Positions 1 to 6,810 of a stretch of DNA of 35,858 nucleotides are shown piece after piece. Every line of letters begins with the position of its first letter. Positions within the stretch are counted from its first letter, which is position 1. The notes below the pieces were generated by a model that was given only the letters and a program-made list of their open reading frames with translations, had not been told where the DNA came from and ran no database searches. The position numbers and the translations under genes are program-made. The stretch comes from Lachnocurva sp045579705. GTDB lineage: Bacteria; Bacillota; Clostridia; Lachnospirales; Lachnospiraceae. The stretch lies in the NCBI GenBank assembly GCA_045579705.1, contig JAZNMP010000025.1, forward strand, positions 1-35,858. The letters are read 5' to 3'.

Positions 1-8
1 GAAACCAC

Positions 9-312
9 TGGTGTGAGATTAACTATTTCTTGTTTTTCACACCATATAAAATCTTGAAATGATGGTGGGAAACTGAAGCTTTTCCTGATTTCACACCATA
101 CCTCATTTCAGGCACTAGTGTGAAACTACTACTTCCGTTAATCTCACACCACCAAAGAGCCAAATGTGATGGTGTGATACCTAGCATTTCCTCTATTTCA
201 CACCACGCCTCAGAAAAGTCACTGGTGTGAGATTAACTATTTCTTACTTTTCACACCAAATAAAATCTTGAAATGATGGTGTGAAACTGAAGCTTTTCCT
301 AATTTCACACAA
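9..312. repeat. Island 1, family A hairpin array (6 units)
   Basis: Twelve half-sites alternate TGGTGTGA and TCACACCA. They start at 9, 37, 63, 91, 116, 144, 170, 198, 223, 251, 277 and 305. Arms of one hairpin are 28 bp apart and the gap to the next arm is 25-26 bp, so hairpins recur every 53-54 bp. Four loop types (1 to 4) occur in the order 1-2-3-4-1-2, giving a higher-order repeat of 214 bp. A few arms carry single changes, such as TGGTGGGA at 63 and TCACACAA at 305. The array has no sustained reading frame. Function unknown. Confidence 0.9.
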
Positions 313-435
313 TACCTCATTTTGTACGCATGCACACAACTTAGAATCTTGCCTAAACCATCGGGAACAAAGTCCACTCTGTGAGCGAAGCGAACACTCG
401 ATTAACACCTAAAGCATAAAGCAAGTCAAAAGATT
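313..435. repeat. Island 1 connector (link alpha plus H box)
   Basis: This connector between two family A arrays recurs in island 4 at 35504-35618. Its first half (about 321-373) contains a TTGT/ACAA inverted pair and a segment around CCATCGGGAACAAAGT. Its second half is the H box, 374-430, which contains GTGAGCGAAGCGAACACTCG and then ATTAACACCTAAAGCATAAA. H boxes also occur at 12059-12116 and, truncated, at 34005-34030. Every intact H box directly precedes the first hairpin of a family A array. Confidence 0.75.
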
Positions 436-685
436 TGGTGTGAATCTCTGATTTTCCAGGATTACACACCAGCCTTAATTTCAGGCACTAGTGTGATACT
501 GCACCTTCCGTTAATCTCACACCACCAAAGAGCCAAATGTGATGGTGTGATACCTAGCATTTCCTCTATTTCACACCACGCCTCAAAAAAGTCACTGGTG
601 TGAGATTAACTATTTCTTACTTTTCACACCAAATAAAATCTTGAAATGATGGTGGGAAACTGAAGCTTTTCCTGATTTCACACCA
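436..685. repeat. Island 1, second family A hairpin array (5 units)
   Basis: Ten half-sites start at 436, 464, 489, 517, 543, 571, 596, 624, 650 and 678, with spacings 28, 25, 28, 26, 28, 25, 28, 26, 28. The first hairpin is a leader type whose outer arms extend to GGTGTGAATC and a partly matching GGATTACACACC. It is followed by loop types 3, 4, 1 and 2. The same leader-3-4-1-2 order is seen at 12121-12371, and as far as the sequence runs at 35624-35819. Confidence 0.9.
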
Positions 686-699
686 TACCTCATTTTAAG

Positions 700-738
700 T
701 GCGGCTGCGCCGCAGGGGTATCCTATTATGTTTGCTTG
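700..738. repeat. Island 1 right end: D1 hairpin and left half of D2
   Basis: TGCGGC-tgc-GCCGCA (700-714) is a perfect 6-3-6 hairpin, module D1. It is followed by GGTATCCTATTATG and the left arm TATGTTTGCTTG (727-738) of module D2. In islands 2, 3 and 4 the matching right arm CAAGCAAACATA follows. Here it is missing, and the sequence runs from the loop (TTTCATCAAAAAA) straight into the promoter of the csoR-like gene. The element is therefore cut at its right side. Confidence 0.8.
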
Positions 739-760
739 ATCACACCATTTCATCAAAAAA

Positions 761-788
761 TTGCTATTCCTTCAAAATATGATATACT
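761..788 (+). promoter_or_regulatory. Promoter of csoR-like gene
   Basis: A -35 TTGCTA (761-766) and a -10 TATACT (783-788) are separated by 16 bp. The predicted transcript starts near 795. The ribosome binding site AAGGGG (811-816) lies 7 bp before the ATG at 824. The -35 directly abuts the truncated island 1. Confidence 0.65.
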
Positions 789-823
789 TAACTGCGAAAT
801 TTTGAACATAAAGGGGATTAAAC

Positions 824-1228
824 ATGTCAGACTCAAAACATAATCACACACACGATGAGCAAAATCACATACATGATAAACACATGCACACACATGATGG
901 AATTCACTATCACTCACATGAGAGTGAACACGAGCATGGTCATCATACAGAGCACGGTCACACTCATGACCCAAAAGAAATGAAGAAAATCATCAATCGC
1001 ATTTCACGTGCTATCGGGCATCTGAACTCTGTTAAAGGAATGATGGAAGATGGCAAAGACTGTGCCGACGTGCTAATACAGCTCGCTGCTGTTCGCTCCG
1101 AAATCAATAATGCTGGAAAAGCTCTCCTAAAAGAGCATCTCGATCATTGTATCGTAGAAGCTGTCGCAGAAAATGATCAGGAAGCCATCCACCATATGAA
1201 CAAAGCAATTGACCAATTCATGAAATAA
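824..1228 (+). CDS. CsoR-family metal-sensing repressor with His-rich N-terminus
   Basis: This 134-residue protein belongs to the CsoR/RcnR/FrmR family (DUF156), all-helical tetrameric repressors that release DNA when they bind a metal or reactive compound. The conserved core spans about residues 50-134. It carries Cys80, His105 and Cys109, whose 25- and 4-residue spacings match the Cys-His-Cys Cu(I) site of CsoR, so copper sensing is the best guess. Residues 1-48 are an unusual tail with 18 histidines in HxH and HDxH patterns. Such tails usually bind nickel, cobalt, zinc or copper, so the ligand stays open. No metal exporter or copper ATPase is adjacent, so any target lies elsewhere or is the gene itself. 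It has its own promoter and terminator and is monocistronic. Confidence 0.9.
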   Translation: MSDSKHNHTHDEQNHIHDKHMHTHDGIHYHSHESEHEHGHHTEHGHTHDPKEMKKIINRISRAIGHLNSVKGMMEDGKDCADVLIQLAAVRSEINNAGKALLKEHLDHCIVEAVAENDQEAIHHMNKAIDQFMK

Positions 1229-1269
1229 TAAAAACCAAAAGCGTTTGACCAATTCATGAAATAATAAAA
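1209..1269 (+). repeat. 25-bp direct duplication across the csoR stop codon
   Basis: A 25-bp segment beginning TTGACCAATTCATGAAATAA occurs at 1209-1233 and again at 1245-1269, 36 bp apart. The first copy encodes the last residues and stop codon; the second is untranslated. It looks like a local tandem duplication of the gene end. Confidence 0.85.
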
Positions 1270-1292
1270 CTAACAAATCCATAAAAATAGAA

Positions 1293-1318
1293 AAAACCAC
1301 AGCTCACACTGTGGTTTT
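1293..1318 (+). terminator. Rho-independent terminator after csoR
   Basis: AAAACCACAG (1293-1302) pairs perfectly with CTGTGGTTTT (1309-1318) around a 6-nt loop. The T-rich right arm fits termination on the plus strand, and the A-rich left arm makes it possibly bidirectional, which would also end the minus-strand peptide transcript. Confidence 0.85.
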
Positions 1319-1360
1319 ATCTATATATACTATATTTAATTGTCATCATTACTACTCCGT

Positions 1361-1459
1361 TCACTGCCAAATATTCTCTTCATCAAAACGAGCATCCGGC
1401 TCTGTAACACCGAGTCCAATTAATAGAACTAATAATATCATAACTAATCCAAAAGTCAT
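1361..1459 (-). CDS. Putative 32-residue single-span membrane peptide
   Basis: This small reading frame starts at ATG 1459 and stops at TGA 1361. It is preceded by a strong ribosome binding site (GGAGAGGTGAT, about 5 bp upstream). It would encode a peptide with a hydrophobic helix at residues 3-18 (rich in Leu, Ile, Val and Gly), followed by an acidic tail containing PDARFDEE and ending in Trp-Gln. I do not recognise a family. The size and layout resemble small regulatory or accessory membrane peptides such as KdpF, but there is no kdp gene nearby. It lies 159 bp downstream of the histidine kinase on the same strand, with a perfect palindrome between them. Support comes only from the ribosome binding site and the composition. 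Confidence 0.55.
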   Translation of the reverse strand: MTFGLVMILLVLLIGLGVTEPDARFDEENIWQ

Positions 1460-1535
1460 TCTATCACCTCTCCATCAAAAACTAAATTTCATTCCTCTCT
1501 CTATCTGTGAACTCATTATAAGATGTCAAGTGCAA

Positions 1536-1554
1536 CAAAAGTGGCACACTTTTG
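1536..1554. promoter_or_regulatory. Perfect 8-3-8 palindrome, possible operator
   Basis: CAAAAGTG-gca-CACTTTTG lies between the histidine kinase gene and the small membrane peptide gene. On the minus strand a TATAAT-like -10 lies just downstream (near 1515-1520), so the palindrome would cover the -35 area of a promoter for the peptide. No run of T follows the hairpin, so an operator is preferred over a terminator. Confidence 0.5.
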
Positions 1555-1617
1555 CTACAAATTAAATAGATTAATAAATACTTTAGAACTAGTTCAATAT
1601 CCTCCCAAACAAATTAC

Positions 1618-3000
1618 CTACACACGCTTTGGAATGTGAACAGTAATCCTCGTACCTGCGCCGAGCGCACTCTGAATAACCATCTTTCCCCCGAGAAGTT
1701 CCTTTACTCTCGCCCTGGTACTCGCAGTTCCTATATGGTGCTTACCATCAGACTTCACCAGTGTGTCAAATCCGACTCCATCATCTTTAATTTCAACATA
1801 ATACTTTGCTTCATCTTCATATGTGGAAATAGTAATGGTTCCAGGATTATTTTTTGCACGAATGCCATGTCGAACCGCATTCTCTACGAGAGTCTGAATC
1901 GCGAGCGGCGGGACTTTGAAATCAGTCGTCTGGATGTCACGCTCGATGTTTACTTTGTCGCCGAAGCGGCGTTTCTCCATGTAGAGATAGTCTTCAATCA
2001 GCTGAAGCTCTTCGGAAAAAGGAACCAGCTTCGTTCCATCTGTTATCGCGAGACTTTTACGTAGATAACTCGAAAAATGGTCTATAGTCTCTATAGCTCC
2101 ATCTGGATCAACCGACACTAATGCGCGAATAGTCGCGAGAGAATTGTAGACGAAATGCGGCTGCATCTGACCGAGGAGCAGGTTCATCTTGTTCTCGAAT
2201 GCGACGTGCATACTGCGCTCAGAATCGAGTTTTCTCTTCTCAGCTTCTGCTCTCTGTTTCTCTGCTTCTGCAGACTGACGCTCAGTCTCAGCTATCTGTT
2301 CCGAAAGCTCAACCTTCATACGGGAATATTCCTCGATTTCCTCGATTTCGTTTGAGATATACATTGCAATCAACGACAAAGTCGTACCGAGGTTAATCAG
2401 CGACATGCCATAGAAACAAGTCTGAATGAGCAACATAATCAACGGCATGTAGATATATGAGTACAAAGCTCGACGCTCTCGAACCTGGAGCTTATCTCTC
2501 TTCAAGAGAACTACTATAGTTCCTAGTGACAGCAACAGAACATGCAAAGCTATTATGAAATACCAGCCATTCATACGATAATAGCAATTCTCGTCATCAA
2601 AACTATAAACGAACGGAACGAACTGCGATATCGTGACTAAAAGCATTCCGAAGACGGCAACTATCATTACTGAATTGATCTTTTTTCGATTACTGGTAAG
2701 TCCACGATCGGTAAGTATCTGATAGATATACTCTGCCACAAATGCCAGCAGAATAAACTGATTCATAAAAACCAGATAGTTAAACACGCGGACTGCAACA
2801 AAGCCGACTTTAGATGTATCACCACGATAGATGTAGCACAAAGCATCAAATACCAAAATAAGCGCATTAATAAAAAGTGCTTTACCAAGCAGCTTTCCTG
2901 CGCGTTTCTTTGACCTATACATCGTCACGAGCATGGTAACAAAACAAAAAACCGCGCCCCATGCTTCTAACGAAATCTGAATAATGTTCAATGTGGACAT
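1618..3000 (-). CDS. LytS/YehU-type sensor histidine kinase (orphan)
   Basis: A 460-residue membrane histidine kinase. Residues 1-215 hold six or seven hydrophobic spans with short loops, forming the sensor. Residues 220-270 are a charged coiled coil rich in AEAEKQRAEAEK. The His_kinase domain (PF06580 type) has the phosphoacceptor His282 in QPHFVYNSL, and the ATPase domain has the N box ENAVRHGI (Asn374), the G1 box DDGVGFD and a GxGTRITVHIP end. These kinases usually act with a LytTR response regulator encoded next to them; none is present here, so the partner is elsewhere. It follows the propeller-protein gene on the same strand after 144 bp. Its ribosome binding site lies in the right arm of a long inverted repeat, so leader-structure control is possible. 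Confidence 0.9.
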   Translation of the reverse strand: MSTLNIIQISLEAWGAVFCFVTMLVTMYRSKKRAGKLLGKALFINALILVFDALCYIYRGDTSKVGFVAVRVFNYLVFMNQFILLAFVAEYIYQILTDRGLTSNRKKINSVMIVAVFGMLLVTISQFVPFVYSFDDENCYYRMNGWYFIIALHVLLLSLGTIVVLLKRDKLQVRERRALYSYIYMPLIMLLIQTCFYGMSLINLGTTLSLIAMYISNEIEEIEEYSRMKVELSEQIAETERQSAEAEKQRAEAEKRKLDSERSMHVAFENKMNLLLGQMQPHFVYNSLATIRALVSVDPDGAIETIDHFSSYLRKSLAITDGTKLVPFSEELQLIEDYLYMEKRRFGDKVNIERDIQTTDFKVPPLAIQTLVENAVRHGIRAKNNPGTITISTYEDEAKYYVEIKDDGVGFDTLVKSDGKHHIGTASTRARVKELLGGKMVIQSALGAGTRITVHIPKRV

Positions 3001-3002
3001 TA

Positions 3003-3089
3003 AAAATCTCCCTCTTTATTCCCCATAAATACTATAAACACTATTGTACTCAATAGTTTTCGTAGAAGGACAATAAATCGGGAGATTTT
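3003..3089 (-). promoter_or_regulatory. Leader inverted repeat of the kinase gene with nested palindrome
   Basis: AAAATCTCCC (3003-3012) and GGGAGATTTT (3080-3089) are perfect 10-bp inverted arms. On the minus strand the arm next to the kinase start contains its ribosome binding site GGGAG. In a transcript entering from upstream, the other arm would pair with it and hide it. Between them, ACTATTG-tact-CAATAGT (3040-3057) is an 18-bp palindrome lying just upstream of a TATAGT -10-like box on the minus strand. The two together suggest a regulated start, either by an operator or by an RNA switch. No strong -35 was found. Confidence 0.5.
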
Positions 3090-3144
3090 ATAAAAAATTA
3101 ATCAGTTTTCGTCAAAAAAACTTTGCTTCTACACTTTTTCCTGA

Positions 3145-5067
3145 TTATCTCTGATACTTCTTTGCAACAACTACAAACGCAACTGCTGCAAATGACATCA
3201 GAATCATTGCAAATGGAAGTGCATCTGCGCCTGTCTTTGGGCTCTTCAGATCAGCTGATTTGTATGCAAATGCTAATGTACAAAGCTTATTTGTAGAAAG
3301 TGTAAATGTATTTGCTTCCTTGTCCTGATCTTCGAGAACATCTACTTCGAGATTTCCTGTTGCAATATCCGTATGTGTTCTGATGAGTCTGAACACTCTG
3401 TTTGCACCACGGATAGCTTCTGGAATATCTATTGTAATTTCAATCTTGTTTGAACCGAACTCTGTAAGTGCTTCTTTGTCTGTTCCATTCTTTGTAAGGA
3501 ACATATCTGCATCAAAGTAGAAGAGTTCTTCACCAGTTGCCTTCTTTGCTTCTACAGCATTTGAAACTGCCTTTGGAACATCTGTTGCATTTGTTACCTT
3601 TACTTCCAGGTCGATTGTAATATTATCGAGGCCGAGAAGTCCGTCCATCATTTCTCTAGCTGTAAGAGCTGAAAGGAGAGTTGCTGAAACATCTACTTTT
3701 GCTTTAATCTCTTTAGATTTATCTGTCTTGATATTTAATGTAAGATGGCCCTTTGCAACAGCCTTCTCTACTAACGCTTCCTGAGCTGCTGTATCACTTC
3801 CTGATAAGAGATCTACTACCTGAGCAGCATTAAGTCCTGCGTCATTTGCTGCACTGTCTGTTGCAGGTGTTTTATCTGAATATTCTTCCTTCAAAGTCTC
3901 AGCATCTACTGCACCATCACGACCACTTACTTCTGGTGTAGCCGGCTGAGCTGAACCACCTGTTACACCACCAACCACATTGTAAAGCTTCAATCCTTCT
4001 TTATCTGTAAACAGGAATAGCACATCACCTGTCTTTGTATTAATAGCAGCATTTGCTCCGTCTGCAGTACCTACTTCAATAGGATCACTGAAGCTTGCAC
4101 CTTTGTCAGTACTGTACTGATAATAAACCTTACCACCCATAGAATATCCAGCAATTACATGACCTGAGTTATCTGCACTAAGTGATCTAGATGTGCTTTC
4201 AATCTCAGTATTCTCAGGATTTTCCTGCTCAGGATTCTCTGGATTAAGAGCAGCACGCCCTACTAAATATGATGTTTCGCATTTTGCTGATTTATAATCT
4301 ATCAAATACATCTCTCTATTTTCGCCGGCAATATATACTTTTCCATTACCGCATGCTGCAGTTGAATAGGATACACTTACCTGATTCTCCTGATCAGGAA
4401 CAGGCACCTCATTAGAGAAAGTTTTGCCATAATCTGTACTATACCTGATAAAAAGCTGTGGCTGATCCTTGATTACAATTACATTATGAGTTGAAGCATC
4501 TACTAAAACATCTGAATAAACATGGCCCTCCCAATTCTCATGTTTATTGAAAGTAACTCCTTTATCTGAACTATACCAGAACGTAGTACCTCTACGATTT
4601 ACTGCATAAACATGGTCTCCATCTGTAGCCATATGAATGCTCTGATTGCCTCCTGCTGTGCTTAATTCTACAGCTTTAAATGAAGTTCCATTATCACTAT
4701 ATGCAATATAACCATTCGAACCAGAACAATATGAAACAAACACACGTCCATTTGATGAAACGGCTACTTCTGCTTCACTTCCATCATCAACTACCTTTAC
4801 TGGGGTGCTAAATGTAGCTCCAGAATTAGTACTCTTAGTGTAATAAATTCCTCCATTTTCCTTGTAAACGACATGAATCGTTCCATCTTTACCTACTGCC
4901 ATATTTCTGGAGGTATTAGTTCCTTCCATACTTATAGATCCACTCTTTATCAAAATAGCAGAACCAGCAGCTTTAACAGTTTTTGAAGGAACCAGAATTA
5001 AAGCATAAGTAAATACCAATACAAATGCTAATAATCCAGCTCCTACTCTCTTATAAAGTCCCTTCAT
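3145..5067 (-). CDS. Secreted Asp-box beta-propeller protein with SPKTG sortase tail
   Basis: A 640-residue surface protein. Residues 1-34 are a signal peptide (cleavage probable near VKA/AG). Residues 38-370 form a sialidase-like propeller with repeated Asp-box motifs: YSDNGTSF, YSSDKGVTF, YSTDYGKTF and YSTDKGASF. I saw no clear set of sialidase catalytic residues, so binding may be its role rather than hydrolysis. A linker rich in Ala, Thr and Pro (371-410) leads to a second, all-beta-looking domain (410-605). The C-terminus has SPKTG at 609-613, a hydrophobic span and KKYQR, matching the (S/P)PxTG substrates of clostridial class B sortase, so wall anchoring is inferred. The ATG at 5067 has AAAGGGG 7 bp upstream. 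Glycan binding is a guess. Confidence 0.8.
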   Translation of the reverse strand: MKGLYKRVGAGLLAFVLVFTYALILVPSKTVKAAGSAILIKSGSISMEGTNTSRNMAVGKDGTIHVVYKENGGIYYTKSTNSGATFSTPVKVVDDGSEAEVAVSSNGRVFVSYCSGSNGYIAYSDNGTSFKAVELSTAGGNQSIHMATDGDHVYAVNRRGTTFWYSSDKGVTFNKHENWEGHVYSDVLVDASTHNVIVIKDQPQLFIRYSTDYGKTFSNEVPVPDQENQVSVSYSTAACGNGKVYIAGENREMYLIDYKSAKCETSYLVGRAALNPENPEQENPENTEIESTSRSLSADNSGHVIAGYSMGGKVYYQYSTDKGASFSDPIEVGTADGANAAINTKTGDVLFLFTDKEGLKLYNVVGGVTGGSAQPATPEVSGRDGAVDAETLKEEYSDKTPATDSAANDAGLNAAQVVDLLSGSDTAAQEALVEKAVAKGHLTLNIKTDKSKEIKAKVDVSATLLSALTAREMMDGLLGLDNITIDLEVKVTNATDVPKAVSNAVEAKKATGEELFYFDADMFLTKNGTDKEALTEFGSNKIEITIDIPEAIRGANRVFRLIRTHTDIATGNLEVDVLEDQDKEANTFTLSTNKLCTLAFAYKSADLKSPKTGADALPFAMILMSFAAVAFVVVAKKYQR

Positions 5068-5205
5068 ACGTATGCCCCTTTCTATAATTTATTTTCAAAA
5101 ATATTACCCATTAGGAATGTAACATCTTTATTCTACCCCTTTCAATAATAATCCGATTTCTTCACAAATCTTTTATAATTGTCTGTCTATTTATAAACCA
5201 AAAAT

Positions 5206-5240
5206 AAAACCCAAAGCGATTCTAAATCACCTTGGGTTTT
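5206..5240 (-). terminator. Terminator downstream of pepV
   Basis: AAAACCCAAAG (5206-5216) and CTTGGGTTTT (5231-5240) form a stem with a 14-nt loop. On the minus strand the right arm is followed by TTTTATTTTT, which fits intrinsic termination of the pepV transcript, 31 bp after its stop. Confidence 0.8.
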
Positions 5241-5271
5241 ATAAGATTATGCTTTTTTCAAAAAACAGTTA

Positions 5272-6666
5272 TTATGCACAGAGATTCAAGATAGCTTCTG
5301 CATATACTTTAGTAGCGATTACGATGTTATCTATATCAAAGAACTCGTCTGCTCCGTGCATTCTAGTATCGATATCTGGAAGAACTGCTCCAAAAGCAAC
5401 TCCGTTCTTTAACTCATGAACATAAGTACCACCGCCGATAGCGAGGCATTCGCCCTTAAGTCCTGTTATATTCTCATAAGACTTGAGAAGTGTCTGTACG
5501 AACTCACTATCACCAGGAACTACATGAGGTTCAATCATACCCGCTGTCTTAAATTCAAATCCTGCTGCCTCGATAGCTGCCTGTGCGACATCCTGGCAAT
5601 TCTCCTTTGTAGCCATAATAGGTGTACGGGAATCGAAAGTAAATTCGATATGTGTAGGTGTGATTTCAAAGAGATCTAATGTATTTGTTAGATCATGAGA
5701 CTCTTCATCGCACATCTTGATACCAATACCAAAACCATCTGTTACACCGTATGGGAACAGGTCAGTTACCTTTGATACCATCTTAAGCTGTTCTGACTCT
5801 GCGAGTGGAAGTGCTTTGATAAGCTCGATAGCTGCGAGACCTGCATTCTTACCAAGCTCAGGTGTAGATGCATGAGCACCTGTTCCTACAACTGTGATTT
5901 CATCATCAGCTGTCTTTGTAATCTCAACTTCGCAAGCTTTAGCAACTTCATCCATAGCAGCTTGAACTGAGTCGATATCGAGTCCTTCAAACTTAAGTAC
6001 CGCCTTCTGTGGGACAGCATTTGCTGCTACACCAGCTACGAGAGATGTTACTCTAGGGAGCTTTGTATCCTCAGCGAAATCCTTGAAAAGTGTTCCGTTG
6101 AAGTGACCTTTTTCAATATTGATAAGAGGGAACTCTGCATCAGGAGAAAAAGTCATCTCAGCTTCAGGCTCTACCTCATAATACTTTTCGATATCTGAAG
6201 AACCACATTCTTCATCGGCACCCATAATCAGACGGACACCTTTTTTCAATGAAACGCTTGACTCTTTGATAGCACGCATAGCGTAGAGTGCACAAAGCAT
6301 AGGTCCTTTGTCGTCAGATGTTCCACGACCATAGATACGGCCATCTTTGATAATAGGCTTGAATGGCTCAGTTACTGTCCATCCCTCTCCTGCTGGAACG
6401 ACGTCAGTATGTGCAAGCATATCGAGTGAACGTGGAAGTTCAGTGTCGAAGTCAGCTGCTGCTACATAGTTATCATAGTTCTTTGTTTCGAAGCCGTATT
6501 TCTCTGTAAGTTCCATAGCCTTATGAAGTGCAGCATATGGTCCAGGTCCAAAAGGCTTGCCTTCTTCAGCTTCTCCCTTTACAGAATCAATAGAACATAG
6601 TTCGATAATATCATTAACCAGATCGTCCTTGTGAGAATCGATCCACTCATTAACTTTTGAATTCAT
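5272..6666 (-). CDS. pepV: M20 family dipeptidase PepV
   Basis: This 464-residue cytoplasmic zinc aminopeptidase/dipeptidase of the M20A family cleaves short peptides, classically Xaa dipeptides and carnosine-like substrates. Metal-site motifs appear in order: HTDVVPAGEGW, GRGTSDDKGP, the catalytic EE in GADEECGSSD, SPDAEFP, and the late His in MHGADEFF. The middle lid domain (about 190-330) is present and the length matches lactobacillal PepV. AGGAGG lies 6 bp before the ATG. It is the next gene after the MurNAc operon on the same strand, but a strong hairpin at 6743-6785 separates them, so co-transcription is at best partial. A link to peptidoglycan peptides is only suggestive. Confidence 0.93.
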   Translation of the reverse strand: MNSKVNEWIDSHKDDLVNDIIELCSIDSVKGEAEEGKPFGPGPYAALHKAMELTEKYGFETKNYDNYVAAADFDTELPRSLDMLAHTDVVPAGEGWTVTEPFKPIIKDGRIYGRGTSDDKGPMLCALYAMRAIKESSVSLKKGVRLIMGADEECGSSDIEKYYEVEPEAEMTFSPDAEFPLINIEKGHFNGTLFKDFAEDTKLPRVTSLVAGVAANAVPQKAVLKFEGLDIDSVQAAMDEVAKACEVEITKTADDEITVVGTGAHASTPELGKNAGLAAIELIKALPLAESEQLKMVSKVTDLFPYGVTDGFGIGIKMCDEESHDLTNTLDLFEITPTHIEFTFDSRTPIMATKENCQDVAQAAIEAAGFEFKTAGMIEPHVVPGDSEFVQTLLKSYENITGLKGECLAIGGGTYVHELKNGVAFGAVLPDIDTRMHGADEFFDIDNIVIATKVYAEAILNLCA

Positions 6667-6742
6667 CTTTTTCCTCCTAGTCTTAAAATTACATACTCGG
6701 ATAGTTTAAACGTTTAGGGGATTTTTTTCAACGAAAGATACG

Positions 6743-6785
6743 AAAATCCCCCCGATAGCAGGGGATGCTATTATCGGGAGGATTT
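6743..6785 (-). terminator. Long stem-loop after mupG
   Basis: AAATCCCCCCGATAGC pairs with GCTATTATCGGGAGGATTT around a short GGGGAT-like loop, with one small bulge. It sits between the mupG stop (6811) and the pepV start (6666). On the minus strand the stem ends in GGATTTT, a weak T stretch, so it may be a partial terminator or a processing and stability hairpin. Confidence 0.7.
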
Positions 6786-6810
6786 CTCATACTGAGAATT
6801 TGGTTTGGGG

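Noticed and set aside
9..685. CRISPR array, suggested by regular 53-54 bp spacing
   Set aside because: Only 8-bp arms recur. The intervening segments are themselves repeated in fixed types instead of being unique spacers, and there are no cas genes.
1311..1565. Plus-strand 84-codon frame opposite the small peptide
   Set aside because: No ribosome binding site and unlikely composition; the minus-strand 32-codon frame in the same place has a strong site.
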